From: a bacterium
GTDB lineage: Bacteria > Patescibacteriota > Minisyncoccia > Moranbacterales > GWC2-37-73
DNA: 48,174 nt
Reading direction: 5' to 3'
NCBI GenBank assembly: GCA_003251635.1
Contig: QKEW01000014.1
Location: forward strand, 1-48,174
How positions within the stretch are numbered: the first letter of the stretch is position 1; each line of letters begins with the position of its first letter. Of the stretch, positions 1 to 10,506 are shown one piece after another. The notes under the pieces were generated by a model that saw only the letters and a program-made list of their open reading frames with translations, was not told where the DNA came from and did not search any database. The translations under genes and the position numbers were made by a program.

Positions 1-1278
1 GCTTTTTTCAACATTGATGCGTCCATAACCGAAGTATTGATCAAAACCGACATCTCCCAAGTCATCTGAGTTTTCTTTAAGAATTTTTTCCATCTCTGCA
101 GCTGAAAGATTTGGATTGACTGAAGCCATCAAGGCGACGAGACCAGAAACTAACGGGGCTGAAAGACTTGTTCCACTAGCACTAGTGTAACCACCACCCC
201 TGCTAGTTGTGTAAATTCCAGATCCTGGAGCGGCTATATCTACCCAATCTCCATAATTAGAATAACTAGCTCTAGCGTCAGTAGAGGTTGTGGCTGAAAT
301 CGCAATAGCATTATCGCAGGCCGCTGGATAATACGGCACACTAGTATTGGAATTACCAGCTGAAACTAAAACCAAGGTCCCTTTTCCATAAGCATAATTA
401 ATAGCACTTTGGATAGTTGAGGAAGAACTGGTTCCTGCAAAACTAATATTAATAGCGCGAGAACCATGATCGGTACCATAAATTATACAGCTAGTCAAAG
501 CTGAATAAGTTGCACTCCCAGTGGTTGCAGTAACTCTAACTGGAATAATATTATTATTCCAAGCAACTCCCGCCACCCCTAATGCATTATTGGTTATGGC
601 AGCGGCAGCGCCAGTTGTCATTGTTCCATGTCCATACACATCTTCATAATCACTGTTGCCATCGTAAAAATTGTAACCATACACGAATTTACTGGCCAAG
701 TCTGGATGATCCGAATCAACTCCCGTATCGCAAACGGTTACCAAGCCGGATTCAACTCCTTTGGAGATATCCCAACCAGCTGGGGCTGAGATTTTTGGCA
801 AATGCCACTGAGAAGAATAACTTGGGTCATTAGGAATGTCAGTCGGTTCAGCAAGATAGTTTGGTTCAGCATATTCAACCTCGGAATTTTTGGAAAGTTT
901 TTCCAAAACTTTTTCTCTTTTTTCTTTTGAAACTGAAACGACTTTTACTTTTATCTTATCAATTTCTTTCTTTTCTTTAAGTTCATTGTCCTTTAAAATT
1001 TTGTCTTTTTTATCTTTAGAAACACCGTCTTTAAATTTCACCAAAAGCTCGTCTTCAACTAATTTTGGACTTTTCGAACCGGAATCAGCCCAAGAACTGT
1101 TTTGCAAATTCAAATTCACCATCCAAACAAAAGAGGTGATTATTCCAGCCACAAAAGCTACCATGACAAAGCCTTTTGAGGTGCTGATTTGCTTTTTCTG
1201 CATCAGGGCTGTTTTTTTCCAAATCCAACTTCGACTTTTTTTCACAGCCTTGTCGATCGGCCTTTTTGTTTTTTTCAT
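1..1278 (-). CDS. S8 (subtilisin/thermitase-like) serine peptidase, C-terminus truncated by the window edge
   Basis: Reverse-strand reading gives MKKTKRPIDKAVKK..., a TM segment, then DTGVDSDHPDLA (Asp motif), GHGT (His motif) and GTSLSAPLVSGL (Ser motif). Not in the ORF track because it is open at the window edge. Confidence 0.9.
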   Translation of the reverse strand, partial: MKKTKRPIDKAVKKSRSWIWKKTALMQKKQISTSKGFVMVAFVAGIITSFVWMVNLNLQNSSWADSGSKSPKLVEDELLVKFKDGVSKDKKDKILKDNELKEKKEIDKIKVKVVSVSKEKREKVLEKLSKNSEVEYAEPNYLAEPTDIPNDPSYSSQWHLPKISAPAGWDISKGVESGLVTVCDTGVDSDHPDLASKFVYGYNFYDGNSDYEDVYGHGTMTTGAAAAITNNALGVAGVAWNNNIIPVRVTATTGSATYSALTSCIIYGTDHGSRAINISFAGTSSSSTIQSAINYAYGKGTLVLVSAGNSNTSVPYYPAACDNAIAISATTSTDARASYSNYGDWVDIAAPGSGIYTTSRGGGYTSASGTSLSAPLVSGLVALMASVNPNLSAAEMEKILKENSDDLGDVGFDQYFGYGRINVEKS

Positions 1279-1394
1279 TTTTTTATTAAGTAATTAATAA
1301 ACCAAAAAATAAAACCCTATAGAGTTATTATAACCCAAAATTAAAATCAAGAAAAGAATATTAAAAGAATTATAAAAAATGGGTTAATATGCAA

Positions 1395-1424
1395 AAAAAA
1401 CAGAGACCAAAGCCTCTGTTTTTT
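1395..1424 (-). terminator. Intrinsic terminator downstream of rpoC
   Basis: Inverted repeat aaaacagag..cctctgttttt with a T-tract on the minus strand. Confidence 0.6.
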
Positions 1425-1444
1425 AAAGTATGTTCTCTCTTTTT

Positions 1445-4400
1445 TTATTGTCCGACTTGACGATAACCAGTTCCAGCTGGAATCAATCGACCAATAATCA
1501 CGTTTTCTTTCAAGCCCCTGAGTCTGTCATCGCGTCCGGTAACTGCCGCATTGATCAAGACTCTAGCGGTTTCCTGAAAGGAAGCTGAAGATAAGAATGA
1601 TTCGGTTGAAAGAGCTACCTTGGTAATTCCCATAATCATTTCTTCTCCGACTGCCGCTTCTCCACCTTCAGTTGCAGCTGATTCATTAGCGTCATTGAAT
1701 TGATCTTTTTCCACAATATCACCCGGGATCAAATCAGTGTCGCCAGCCTCTTCAATCTTAACTCGACTAAACATCTGGCGCACGATAACTTCAATATGCT
1801 TATCATTAATACCTTCACCCTGTGAAGCATAAATTTCTTGAATTTCTCGCACGATATAGCGCTGCACTTGCTCACGACCCATAGTTTCATAAAGTTTTTT
1901 CAAATCAATATGACCTTCATTTAGCTGGGTTCCTTTGGCAATTAACTGTCCCTTTTCCACTACTAAGGAAGACTCGGCTGGTACTTGGAATTCTTGAATC
2001 TCACCATTTTCAGAAACTTCCACTTTAATGGTAACGGTCTTCTTGTTCTCATTGAGAATTTCCAAAATCTTACCGTCCACATCCGCAATAATCGCTTCAC
2101 CTTTTGGTGGACGACATTCAAAAATTTCTTCCACACGCGGCAAACCTTGAGTAATATCCGATCCAGCCACACCTCCAATATGGAAGGTACGCATCGTCAG
2201 CTGAGTTCCAGGCTCACCGATAGCTTGAGCTGCCACAATTCCGACTGCCTGACCAATCTGAACAATTTCTGAACGACCCAAATCTTGACCATAACATTTT
2301 CGACAAATTCCTCGCTTGGTTTTGCAAGTAACCACACTGCGGATCTTGATTTTGTCGATCTTAGTTTCATCAATTTGTTTGGCTTCCTCCTTACCAATCA
2401 AATTGTTCTTTTTAACAATAACCTCGCCAGTTTTTGGATCAGCAATATTTTCGGCTGCATAACGTCCCTCGAGTCTTGGTGCAAAACTTAGTCCAATTCG
2501 ATCTGAATCTGCTCTGAATAAATAAGACCCTTCCTTATCCTTACAATCCTCTTCCCGAACAATGATGTCTTGAGAAACATCCACCAAACGTCTGGTCAAA
2601 TAACCAGCTGTCGCTGTTCGAAGAGCGGTGTCTGCCATACCTTTTCGAGCTCCATGAGTTGAAATGAAATATTCCAACACATTGAAACCTTCTTTAAAAG
2701 AGCTTTTGACTGGCAATTCGATAGTTTCTCCAGTCGGACCAGCCACTAAGCCTTTCATACCCATCATCTGAACTACTACTGAATCACTACCTCGAGCTTT
2801 AGAGTGAACCATAGTGTAAACCGTTCCCTCTTTATCCAAAGTGTTTTTAACTGCGTCAGCAATAGTATTTTTAGTGTTATTCCAAACTTCAATAACACGA
2901 TTCTTTCTTTCACCATCAGTCAAAAGACCCATTTCATATTGCTGATTGATAGTCTCCACTTCTTTTTCAGCTTTAGCCATAGCCTCTTCTTTTTCTTTCG
3001 GCATAGTCAGGTCATCCATTCCCCAGCTAATACCCGAACGAGTCGACATTTCAAAACCAAGCTTCTTAATTCTATCAATGAAAGCAGCTGTTTCTTCTTG
3101 GCCCTTCAATTCCAAAATTCTAGCAATCAAACCTTTAATCTCTTTTTTGGTAAACTCTTCATTAATGAAATGCAATTCTTCCGGAACAATATCGTTGAGC
3201 AAAACGCGTCCGATTGAAGTGTCGATTATTTGTTCTCTCCATTCCAATTTAATCTGAGCATTTATTCCAACATGACCTGATTGATAGGCCAAGATTGCTT
3301 CTTCCACTGAAGAAAAAATCTTACCCTCGCCTTTAGCGCCTTTCTTGATATGGGTCATGTAATAAACACCCAAAACAATATCCTGCGATGGCACCGTAAT
3401 CGGTTCTCCGGAAGCTGGCTTGAGGAGATTTTTAGCTGAAAGCATCAAGTTTCGACTTTCTTCACGAGCCCTATCGGTCAACGGCACATGCACAGCCATT
3501 TGGTCTCCATCAAAGTCAGCGTTGAAAGCCGCACAAACCATCGGATGAACCTGAATAGCTTTTCCTTCAATCAAGACTGGTTGGAAGGCTTGGATAGAAA
3601 GTCTGTGCAAGGTCGGTGCGCGATTCAAAAGCACGTAGTGATGTTCGATGATTTGATCCAAAATTTCATAAGCTTCTTCCGCTTCAGCATCCACCATACG
3701 ACCGGCAGTTCTAACATTGTGAGCGTGCTCTTTTTCAATAAGCTTATTGATGATAAATGGTTTGAAAAGTTCCAAAGCCATTTTTTTCGGCAAACCAGCC
3801 TGGTGCAATTTCAATTGCGGTCCAACCACGATTACGCTTCGTCCGGAATAATCAACTCGTTTACCTAAAAGATTCTGACGGAAACGTCCTTGTTTTCCCT
3901 TAAGGGCATCGGCCAAAGATCGCAAGGCTCGACGTTGTCCAGTTGAAGCTGCTACTGAAGCTTGTCCTTTTCGAGCACTGTTATCAAAAAGGGCATCAAC
4001 AGCTTCCTGCAACATTCTTTTTTCATTTCGGGTGATAACTTCAGGAGCTCCCAATTCAATCAATTTCTTTAAACGATTGTTACGATTGATAATACGACGA
4101 TAAAGATCATTTAAATCAGAAGTAGCAAAACGTCCTCCATCCAAAGCTACCATTGGTCGCAAATCCGGCGGAATTACTGGAATAACTGTTGGCAACATCC
4201 ATTCCAAATGAAGTCCTGATTTTCTGAAACCTTGGAACAATTTCATTCTCTTGAGAACCTTCTTTTTGTCTGTCACGCTCTCATCATCCAATTCTTTTTT
4301 CAATTGCTCTATGGTCTTATTAACATTAATTTTTTCCAAAATAGAACGGATGGCTTCAGCACCAATTCCAGCTGAAAAAACCTGACCAAAACGCATTGAT

Positions 4401-5029
4401 AGATTGAAATATTCCAATTCAGACAAAACTTGCATTGGCTTAAGACTCTTCAATTCATCTCTGATTTGACGGAATTGTTCTTTTAAGTCTGTCATTCCCT
4501 CTTCCAATTTCTTGTTATCACCCTCGGAATCCTTCAGGTCTTTCTGCTTATTCTTATATTCCTGTTCCAACTGACGAAGCACCGCTTCACGCTCCTTTTC
4601 ATCAACTTCTTTGACAATATAGGAAGAAAAGTAAACTACTCTTTCCAATTCCTGCAAAGAAATTCCCAAAGCTAAACCAATTCGAGATGGAACTCCGCGC
4701 AAAAACCAAATATGCGAAACTGGCACTGAAAGTTTGATATGACCCATTCTTTCGCGACGCACGATTGAGCGTGTTACCTCTACTCCACATTTGTCACAAA
4801 CAATTCCCTTGTAGCGAATTCTTTTGTATTTTCCACAATAACATTCCCAGTCTTTGGAAGGACCAAAGATTTTTTCACAAAAAAGTCCGTCTTTTTCGTA
4901 ACGCTGGGTTCGGTAATTAATTGTTTCCGGCTTTGTGACTTCGCCATGTGACCAATCCATGATTTCTTGAGGACTAGCCAATTTCAGTTTGACGCTATTA
5001 AAGTCACTGACCTTGGTGATGTTTTCCAT
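1445..5029 (-). CDS. rpoC: DNA-directed RNA polymerase subunit beta'
   Basis: 1194 aa; contains [15 protein letters not shown], zinc-binding [23 protein letters not shown], and CRKCYG. Confidence 0.98.
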   Translation of the reverse strand: MENITKVSDFNSVKLKLASPQEIMDWSHGEVTKPETINYRTQRYEKDGLFCEKIFGPSKDWECYCGKYKRIRYKGIVCDKCGVEVTRSIVRRERMGHIKLSVPVSHIWFLRGVPSRIGLALGISLQELERVVYFSSYIVKEVDEKEREAVLRQLEQEYKNKQKDLKDSEGDNKKLEEGMTDLKEQFRQIRDELKSLKPMQVLSELEYFNLSMRFGQVFSAGIGAEAIRSILEKINVNKTIEQLKKELDDESVTDKKKVLKRMKLFQGFRKSGLHLEWMLPTVIPVIPPDLRPMVALDGGRFATSDLNDLYRRIINRNNRLKKLIELGAPEVITRNEKRMLQEAVDALFDNSARKGQASVAASTGQRRALRSLADALKGKQGRFRQNLLGKRVDYSGRSVIVVGPQLKLHQAGLPKKMALELFKPFIINKLIEKEHAHNVRTAGRMVDAEAEEAYEILDQIIEHHYVLLNRAPTLHRLSIQAFQPVLIEGKAIQVHPMVCAAFNADFDGDQMAVHVPLTDRAREESRNLMLSAKNLLKPASGEPITVPSQDIVLGVYYMTHIKKGAKGEGKIFSSVEEAILAYQSGHVGINAQIKLEWREQIIDTSIGRVLLNDIVPEELHFINEEFTKKEIKGLIARILELKGQEETAAFIDRIKKLGFEMSTRSGISWGMDDLTMPKEKEEAMAKAEKEVETINQQYEMGLLTDGERKNRVIEVWNNTKNTIADAVKNTLDKEGTVYTMVHSKARGSDSVVVQMMGMKGLVAGPTGETIELPVKSSFKEGFNVLEYFISTHGARKGMADTALRTATAGYLTRRLVDVSQDIIVREEDCKDKEGSYLFRADSDRIGLSFAPRLEGRYAAENIADPKTGEVIVKKNNLIGKEEAKQIDETKIDKIKIRSVVTCKTKRGICRKCYGQDLGRSEIVQIGQAVGIVAAQAIGEPGTQLTMRTFHIGGVAGSDITQGLPRVEEIFECRPPKGEAIIADVDGKILEILNENKKTVTIKVEVSENGEIQEFQVPAESSLVVEKGQLIAKGTQLNEGHIDLKKLYETMGREQVQRYIVREIQEIYASQGEGINDKHIEVIVRQMFSRVKIEEAGDTDLIPGDIVEKDQFNDANESAATEGGEAAVGEEMIMGITKVALSTESFLSSASFQETARVLINAAVTGRDDRLRGLKENVIIGRLIPAGTGYRQVGQ

Positions 5030-5082
5030 AATATTATCTTTAAGATTTTTAGAAGATTAAGTTAGATATAATATTTAGATAA

Positions 5083-8000
5083 TTAAACTTGATCCAAATC
5101 AGTTTCTGTTCCACTCTTAGCATCAATTTCTGAACTTTCATTTTCATCTTCGTCTTCACTCACCAAGGAGCCAACCAATTCAACATCCAAACAAAGACCT
5201 TTTAATTCATTGACCAATACATGAAATGAGGCTGGAATGTTCGGACTTTTTATAGTTTCACCTTTAATAATCGATTCATAAGCTTTAGATCGTCCCAAAA
5301 CATCATCCGATTTGATAGTCAACATTTCTTGCAAGGTATAGGCAGCCCCATAACCTTCCAAGGCCCAAACTTCCATTTCTCCAAAACGCTGTCCTCCAAA
5401 TTGAGCTTTTCCTCCCAAAGGCTGTTGGGTTATCAAAGAGTATGGACCAATTGAACGCATGTGCAGTTTGTCTTCCACCAAGTGATTAAGCTTCATGATG
5501 TACATGACTCCAACCGTCACGTCATTGTCAAAGTATTCTCCAGTTCTTCCATCAATCAAACGTGATTTTCCAGTTTCAGAAAGTCCGGCTTTTTTCAATT
5601 CAGCCTTAATATCAGTCTCATCCACTCCATCTAAAGCAGGGGTAGCTGCCTTATAACCTAAGTGCAGTGCCGCCCAACCCAAATGAGTTTCCAAGATCTG
5701 TCCGATATTCATACGACTAGCCACACCCAAAGGATTTAGAACAACATCCACTGGTCTTCCGTCTGGCAGATAGGGCATGTCTTCCACTGGAGCAATTCGA
5801 GAAATAACACCTTTATTTCCATGACGTCCAGCCAACTTATCACCAACTGAAATTTTTCGAAGTTGCGCAATAGAAACCTGAATTTGCTTAATCACTCCAG
5901 TTGGCAGCTTATCACCTTGTTCTCGAGAAAGAATCTTGATATCAACAATCTTTCCTTTTTCACCGTGAGGCAAGTAAAGTGAAGAGTCTTTAACATCCTT
6001 GGATTTTTCACCAAAAATAGCTCGAAGCAATCTTTCTTCTGGGGTCAAATCGCCCTCACCTTTCGGTGTAATTTTTCCAACCAAGATATCACCGGAAGAA
6101 ACTTCAGCTCCGATTCGGATAATTCCGGTTTCATCCAAATTCTTCAATCTATCCTCGCCGATATTTGGAATGTCCCGCGTCACCACTTCCGGTCCAAGCT
6201 TGGTGTCACGCACATCGATTGAAAAATCTTCAATGTGGATTGAACTATATCGATCTTCTTGCAAAAGTCTTTCGGAAAGGATGATAGCATCTTCAAAGTT
6301 ATAACCACTCCAAGAAACAAAAGCCACTACGGCATTTTGACCCAAAGCCAATTCTCCATTATCAGTTGCAGCTCCGTCAGCCAAAAGTTGTCCCTTTTTA
6401 ACCATCTGTCCTTTGTCCACTCGAGGCAATTGACTCATGCTAGTGAAAGCATTGGATTTTTGGAAACTCAAAAGATTGTAGTTTCGTTTGTAGAATTCCT
6501 TCTTGGAACCAGCTGGGGCCTTTTCTTTTACCACGATATGGGCTCCATCCACTTCCACCACTTCTCCGTCATTAGCTGCCAAAACTACCTGACCGCTGTC
6601 AGCCGCCGCCTTGTCTTCAATTCCGGTTCCAACAATTGGAGATTGTGGCACTATGCAAGGTACCGCTTGACGTTGCATGTTTGATCCCATCAAAGCTCGG
6701 TTGGCATCATCATTTTCAATAAACGGAATCAAGGAAGTTGCCACTGAAATACATTGCTTAGCAGAAACATCCAAATAATCCAACTTGGTTGCCTCAATCA
6801 TGCCTGGATGACCTTTGATTCTAGCTTCCACCATTTCGTCTAAAATATTTCGATCGTCATCAAGATTAACTGTAGCGTGAGCAATTGCCATACGGTCTTC
6901 CACTGTCGCATTAACGTATTCGATTTCTCCGGCAATGCAAGGTTTGACTTTGACTTGTTGGTCCTTTTTCTCCTTGGCAATCTTTTTAGCCAATTCCTCG
7001 TCAATTTTGGTTCCGATTTTAGCTCCACCCAAATCCTCATTCAAAATCCGACCAACCAGCTTTTCCTCTTTAGCTTGAACTTCTTGAACAACTTTGATGT
7101 AGGGAGTTTCCAAAAATCCGAAATCATTAACCCTGGCATAAGTCGCCATATGTCCTACCAAACCGATGTTTGGACCTTCTGGGGTTTCAATTGGACAAAT
7201 TCTTCCATAGTGAGAATAGTGAACATCACGGACTTCAAAACCAGCTCTTTCTCGAGTCAAACCGCCCGGCCCCATCGCACTAAGACGTCTCTTGTGTTCC
7301 AATTCAGCCAATGGATTCACCTGATCCATGAACTGAGAAAGTTGCGAAGAAGAGAAAAATTCTTTAATTGAAGCTGCTACCGGTCGAGAGTTTACCAATT
7401 GTCCCGGCAAAACAGTGTCCACATCGCAAGTACTCATTCGATCTTTAATGTTGCGACTCATGCGAGCCATTCCAACGCGCAATTTGTTTTGAACCAATTC
7501 GCCCACTCCACGAACACGACGATTACCCAAGTGGTCAATATCGTCCGGCAATGCTCCCGGCGTATTGTTCAATTTGATAATTTCACGAATAACCAAAATC
7601 AAATCATCCAATCGTAAAATTCGATTCTCTTCATTATCTTCACGATTAACTTCCAAACGTTGATTCAAACGATAGCGACCCACGCTACCAAAATCATATT
7701 TCTCAAAATTGAAAAACATCGAATCAATCAATTGTTTGGCATTTTCTTCCGTAGCCAAATCACCCGGACGAATTCTTTTATAGATTTCTTTGTAACCCTC
7801 ACCTTGGGTCTTGGTAATGTCTTTGGAAATCGTAGTCTCGATATAATTAACATCCCCCTTATCAATATCAACAAATTTTTGAATAATTTCCTCATCAGAA
7901 GTCATTCCGAAAGCTCGCAACAATGCTGTTACCGGAATTTTACGTTTTCGATCAATTCTTACTGAGATCACTCCATCCAAACCAGTATCAATCTCCAGCC

Positions 8001-8592
8001 AAGCTCCTCGATTTGGAATCAGCTTTGATCCAAAAAGTTTCTTGCCTTTTTGATATTCCATAGTAAAGAACACTCCGGAGCTCCTGATCAACTGACTAAC
8101 AACCACTCTTTCCACTCCATTAATCACAAAAGTTCCTCGATCAGTCATAATCGGGAAATCTCCCAAATAAATTTCTTGTTCTTTTACTTCTCCGGTCTTC
8201 TTATTAACCAAACGCGCTTTGGTTCGAAGAGGAGCCTCGTAGGAAATGTTTTTGCTCTTAGCCGTCAATTCATCATATTTAGGCTCATCCAAATAATAAT
8301 CAACAAAAGACAATTCCAAATCTTTGCCCGTGAAATCACCAATCGGGTTAACCTCATCAAAAAGTTCCTTAAGACCCTTGTCCAATATCCATTGATATGA
8401 ATCGATTTGACTCTCAATCAGGTCCGGCAAGGAAACCATTAAATGTTTGCGGAAAAACTTTCTCTTAGAAAGAGACGAAGTTGAACTATAGGAATCCCTC
8501 ACTTTCAACACTTTTTTTTCTTTAAGCATAAAAACAACCCTCATTCGTTCTTCCCGCTTCTTGAAATTGCTTCTAAAAAGCCGAAAGCTCAA
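5083..8592 (-). CDS. rpoB: DNA-directed RNA polymerase subunit beta (start codon uncertain)
   Basis: 1169 aa; contains GRICPIETPEGPNIGLVGHMATYARVN, GDKLAGRHGNKGVIS and GGKAQFGGQRFGEMEVWALEGYGAAYTLQEMLTIKSDD. Confidence 0.98.
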   Translation of the reverse strand: MSFRLFRSNFKKREERMRVVFMLKEKKVLKVRDSYSSTSSLSKRKFFRKHLMVSLPDLIESQIDSYQWILDKGLKELFDEVNPIGDFTGKDLELSFVDYYLDEPKYDELTAKSKNISYEAPLRTKARLVNKKTGEVKEQEIYLGDFPIMTDRGTFVINGVERVVVSQLIRSSGVFFTMEYQKGKKLFGSKLIPNRGAWLEIDTGLDGVISVRIDRKRKIPVTALLRAFGMTSDEEIIQKFVDIDKGDVNYIETTISKDITKTQGEGYKEIYKRIRPGDLATEENAKQLIDSMFFNFEKYDFGSVGRYRLNQRLEVNREDNEENRILRLDDLILVIREIIKLNNTPGALPDDIDHLGNRRVRGVGELVQNKLRVGMARMSRNIKDRMSTCDVDTVLPGQLVNSRPVAASIKEFFSSSQLSQFMDQVNPLAELEHKRRLSAMGPGGLTRERAGFEVRDVHYSHYGRICPIETPEGPNIGLVGHMATYARVNDFGFLETPYIKVVQEVQAKEEKLVGRILNEDLGGAKIGTKIDEELAKKIAKEKKDQQVKVKPCIAGEIEYVNATVEDRMAIAHATVNLDDDRNILDEMVEARIKGHPGMIEATKLDYLDVSAKQCISVATSLIPFIENDDANRALMGSNMQRQAVPCIVPQSPIVGTGIEDKAAADSGQVVLAANDGEVVEVDGAHIVVKEKAPAGSKKEFYKRNYNLLSFQKSNAFTSMSQLPRVDKGQMVKKGQLLADGAATDNGELALGQNAVVAFVSWSGYNFEDAIILSERLLQEDRYSSIHIEDFSIDVRDTKLGPEVVTRDIPNIGEDRLKNLDETGIIRIGAEVSSGDILVGKITPKGEGDLTPEERLLRAIFGEKSKDVKDSSLYLPHGEKGKIVDIKILSREQGDKLPTGVIKQIQVSIAQLRKISVGDKLAGRHGNKGVISRIAPVEDMPYLPDGRPVDVVLNPLGVASRMNIGQILETHLGWAALHLGYKAATPALDGVDETDIKAELKKAGLSETGKSRLIDGRTGEYFDNDVTVGVMYIMKLNHLVEDKLHMRSIGPYSLITQQPLGGKAQFGGQRFGEMEVWALEGYGAAYTLQEMLTIKSDDVLGRSKAYESIIKGETIKSPNIPASFHVLVNELKGLCLDVELVGSLVSEDEDENESSEIDAKSGTETDLDQV

Positions 8593-8870
8593 AAATGAGT
8601 TTTAATTAAGACTATTAATTTATTCGGTGATTTTTTTTGTCATTCCCACTCGACGTGTTCCGTCCTTTTATTAAGGGAAAAAATGAATGTAAGAAGTGTC
8701 GTTGCTTTCCTAGTTCTTGAATATGTCCCAACCCTAGCACAAAATGAATTGACTGTCAAATCCACCAGCCATTGTCCTTGGATTTAAAACATGCTAGCAT
8801 GACACATCGTTATTTTCAAAGTAAATAATGTTCTGAAAATCAACTATTTCTCAAATAAAAAGGATAAGCT

Positions 8871-9674
8871 ATGTTTGAATTGCTGGCTTTAATGGCCGAC
8901 ACCTTCTTTAAAGAAATAAACATAAGGAGAAATCCAAAATTTCAAAAGAGGAATAAAAAAAATCCCCACGAAAGGATAATCACTGAGCTGGGATATCCGC
9001 CAGAATACCTTGGACCAAAAAGTCCAGAGGAGCAAGCTACTATCTTAAGGGAACAGTATCAATTCCCACTTCAACCCCTGGCAAAAGTGGCTCACAAAAA
9101 CATTCCCAAAGGAGCTGAGGGGCTTTGGGTCTTGCCCACATTTCAAAGCATCAGCCCTAATATCCAAGATCCTACCCTTTCTCATCATTTTGCCTTAAAG
9201 TTTGTTCTGGAAAGAATTCTTTCCAGTCGACCCCTTTGGGATTGGAGTGAAATAAAACTAGAAAGAGGTTTGGAATTTCTTAGGCCAACCAAGTTGATGA
9301 TGGAAAGATGGGAACAATTTTTAAAAATTGAAGACAAGACTCCTGTTGTGCCAGCTCAATTTGGTTTAGGACACCAAGGTGAAAGTCCAGACTACGCCAG
9401 ATATGAGATAGCTCGCAACCCACGAGAAATTCCTTTTAGCTCATTTCACGCTTTCACTATGCTCCTGACTCATCCCGAAAGATTGGTAGGACCAACCGAA
9501 TCAGAGATTGGGATTTGTTGCCCCGGTGAAGAATGCTGTGACCCTCTAGACGGAAAAAATTTCAACAAAAGTTCCGTCATTTGGTTTGATGCCGGCTATT
9601 TGCGAACCTGGTATCATTTTTCAAGCATTGCCGGCCGAACAGGTTCAGTTTCTGGATTTTTATTTCAAGAATAA
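8871..9674 (+). CDS. Hypothetical protein, diverged paralog of the DGR variable protein at 11590-12453
   Basis: Shares EEQATILREQYQFPLQPLA, EGLWVLP, TPVVPAQFGLGHQGES, MLLTHPER, CPGEECC and GSVSGFL with the 287-aa ORF. Confidence 0.8.
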   Translation: MFELLALMADTFFKEINIRRNPKFQKRNKKNPHERIITELGYPPEYLGPKSPEEQATILREQYQFPLQPLAKVAHKNIPKGAEGLWVLPTFQSISPNIQDPTLSHHFALKFVLERILSSRPLWDWSEIKLERGLEFLRPTKLMMERWEQFLKIEDKTPVVPAQFGLGHQGESPDYARYEIARNPREIPFSSFHAFTMLLTHPERLVGPTESEIGICCPGEECCDPLDGKNFNKSSVIWFDAGYLRTWYHFSSIAGRTGSVSGFLFQE

Positions 9675-9676
9675 AT

Positions 9677-9712
9677 GGAGCTTTGCGCTAAAAAACGCAA
9701 AGCTCCTTTTTT
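9677..9712 (+). terminator. Intrinsic terminator after the 8871-9674 ORF
   Basis: ggagctttgcg / cgcaaagctcc followed by T6. Confidence 0.8.
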
Positions 9713-10166
9713 ATTTTCCGTTTCTGCCAAAAGCATTCCAGGGCAGTTTCAATTTGATTTCAGGAAAATTGTTCAAAACCCATTGAACATAGGTATTGCT
9801 GTTTTTCTTGGTTAAAGAATAATTCTTGTGTGGATAGTTATCCCTACTCAATTTCACAAAATCAATCATCATCTTGGCCGCATCTCCTTCAACAACTTTC
9901 AATAATTTACTGCCCCACACCCAGCGCTCGAAAAAAGGCAGGATTTCAATTCCACTAAATGACGAAAAATGATTGAGATGCAAGTGCCCCCAGGTTTTAT
10001 CCTTGTTGGATCTGAATAAAACTTCCCATCGCGAAACGCAGCCCTTTTCATTGCAAACAATCCAAGGATGAACAGCGAAGACAAAAGGTAGATTAGCCGG
10101 GCAACACAAAACAAAAACCTGATAATCATCTTTTTTAATCAACTTTTCAAGATTATTATTTTTCAT
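9711..10166 (-). CDS. Hypothetical protein, DUF3750-like
   Basis: From MKNNNLEKLIKK: FAVHPWIVCN..., SNTYVQWVLNNFPEIKLKLPWNAFGRN resembles the DUF3750 pattern from memory. Upstream part of the listed ORF lies in repeat-rich DNA, so the internal Met is preferred. Confidence 0.5.
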   Translation of the reverse strand: MKNNNLEKLIKKDDYQVFVLCCPANLPFVFAVHPWIVCNEKGCVSRWEVLFRSNKDKTWGHLHLNHFSSFSGIEILPFFERWVWGSKLLKVVEGDAAKMMIDFVKLSRDNYPHKNYSLTKKNSNTYVQWVLNNFPEIKLKLPWNAFGRNGK

Positions 10167-10236
10167 AGCCAAAGTTTTTGCTTGATCAGTTTTAAACGAA
10201 GGCGGACGTGTCACGCCGAAGTTTCGGCGAGCGAAG

Positions 10237-10254
10237 GCGGAGAGGGAGGGATTC
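10237..10254 (+). repeat. Direct repeat of the tRNA-Ser(GCU) 3' end (att-like)
   Basis: gcggagagggagggattc, identical to 14272-14289. Confidence 0.7.
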
Positions 10255-10460
10255 TCCTTCGGACCTGGGCGCTGAAAAAGCAAAACCATTTGCTTTTTCC
10301 GGGCGCGCCCTTCGAATCCCTATCATTGAAAATTCCTAGCGGGCATCTCGAGTTAAGTACCCATGATATACAAGCATTGTAAGGGTTTCTGAGCGATCTG
10401 TAAATGGTTGGATTTGAAGTGCTTGGGTCGGGGTCTAAAACAAGGAAAACAAAGGATGAG

Positions 10461-10506
10461 ACAAATGAGACACTATAAGGGTGTCTCACGCCCCTGTCTC
10501 ATTTGT
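10461..10506. repeat. Two alternative inverted repeats sharing one arm
   Basis: acaaatgagaca/tgtctcatttgt (10461-10472, 10495-10506) and tgagacac/gtgtctca (10466-10473, 10481-10488). Confidence 0.7.

Noticed and set aside
1963-8400. Many ORFs of 60-164 aa antisense or out of frame within rpoB/rpoC (e.g. 6259-6684, 6877-7371)
   Set aside because: They overlap strongly conserved RNA polymerase coding sequence on the other strand; composition reflects codon bias, not coding.
9586-9786. ORF 9586-9786 (+)
   Set aside because: Out-of-frame overlap with the 8871-9674 gene and reads through its terminator.
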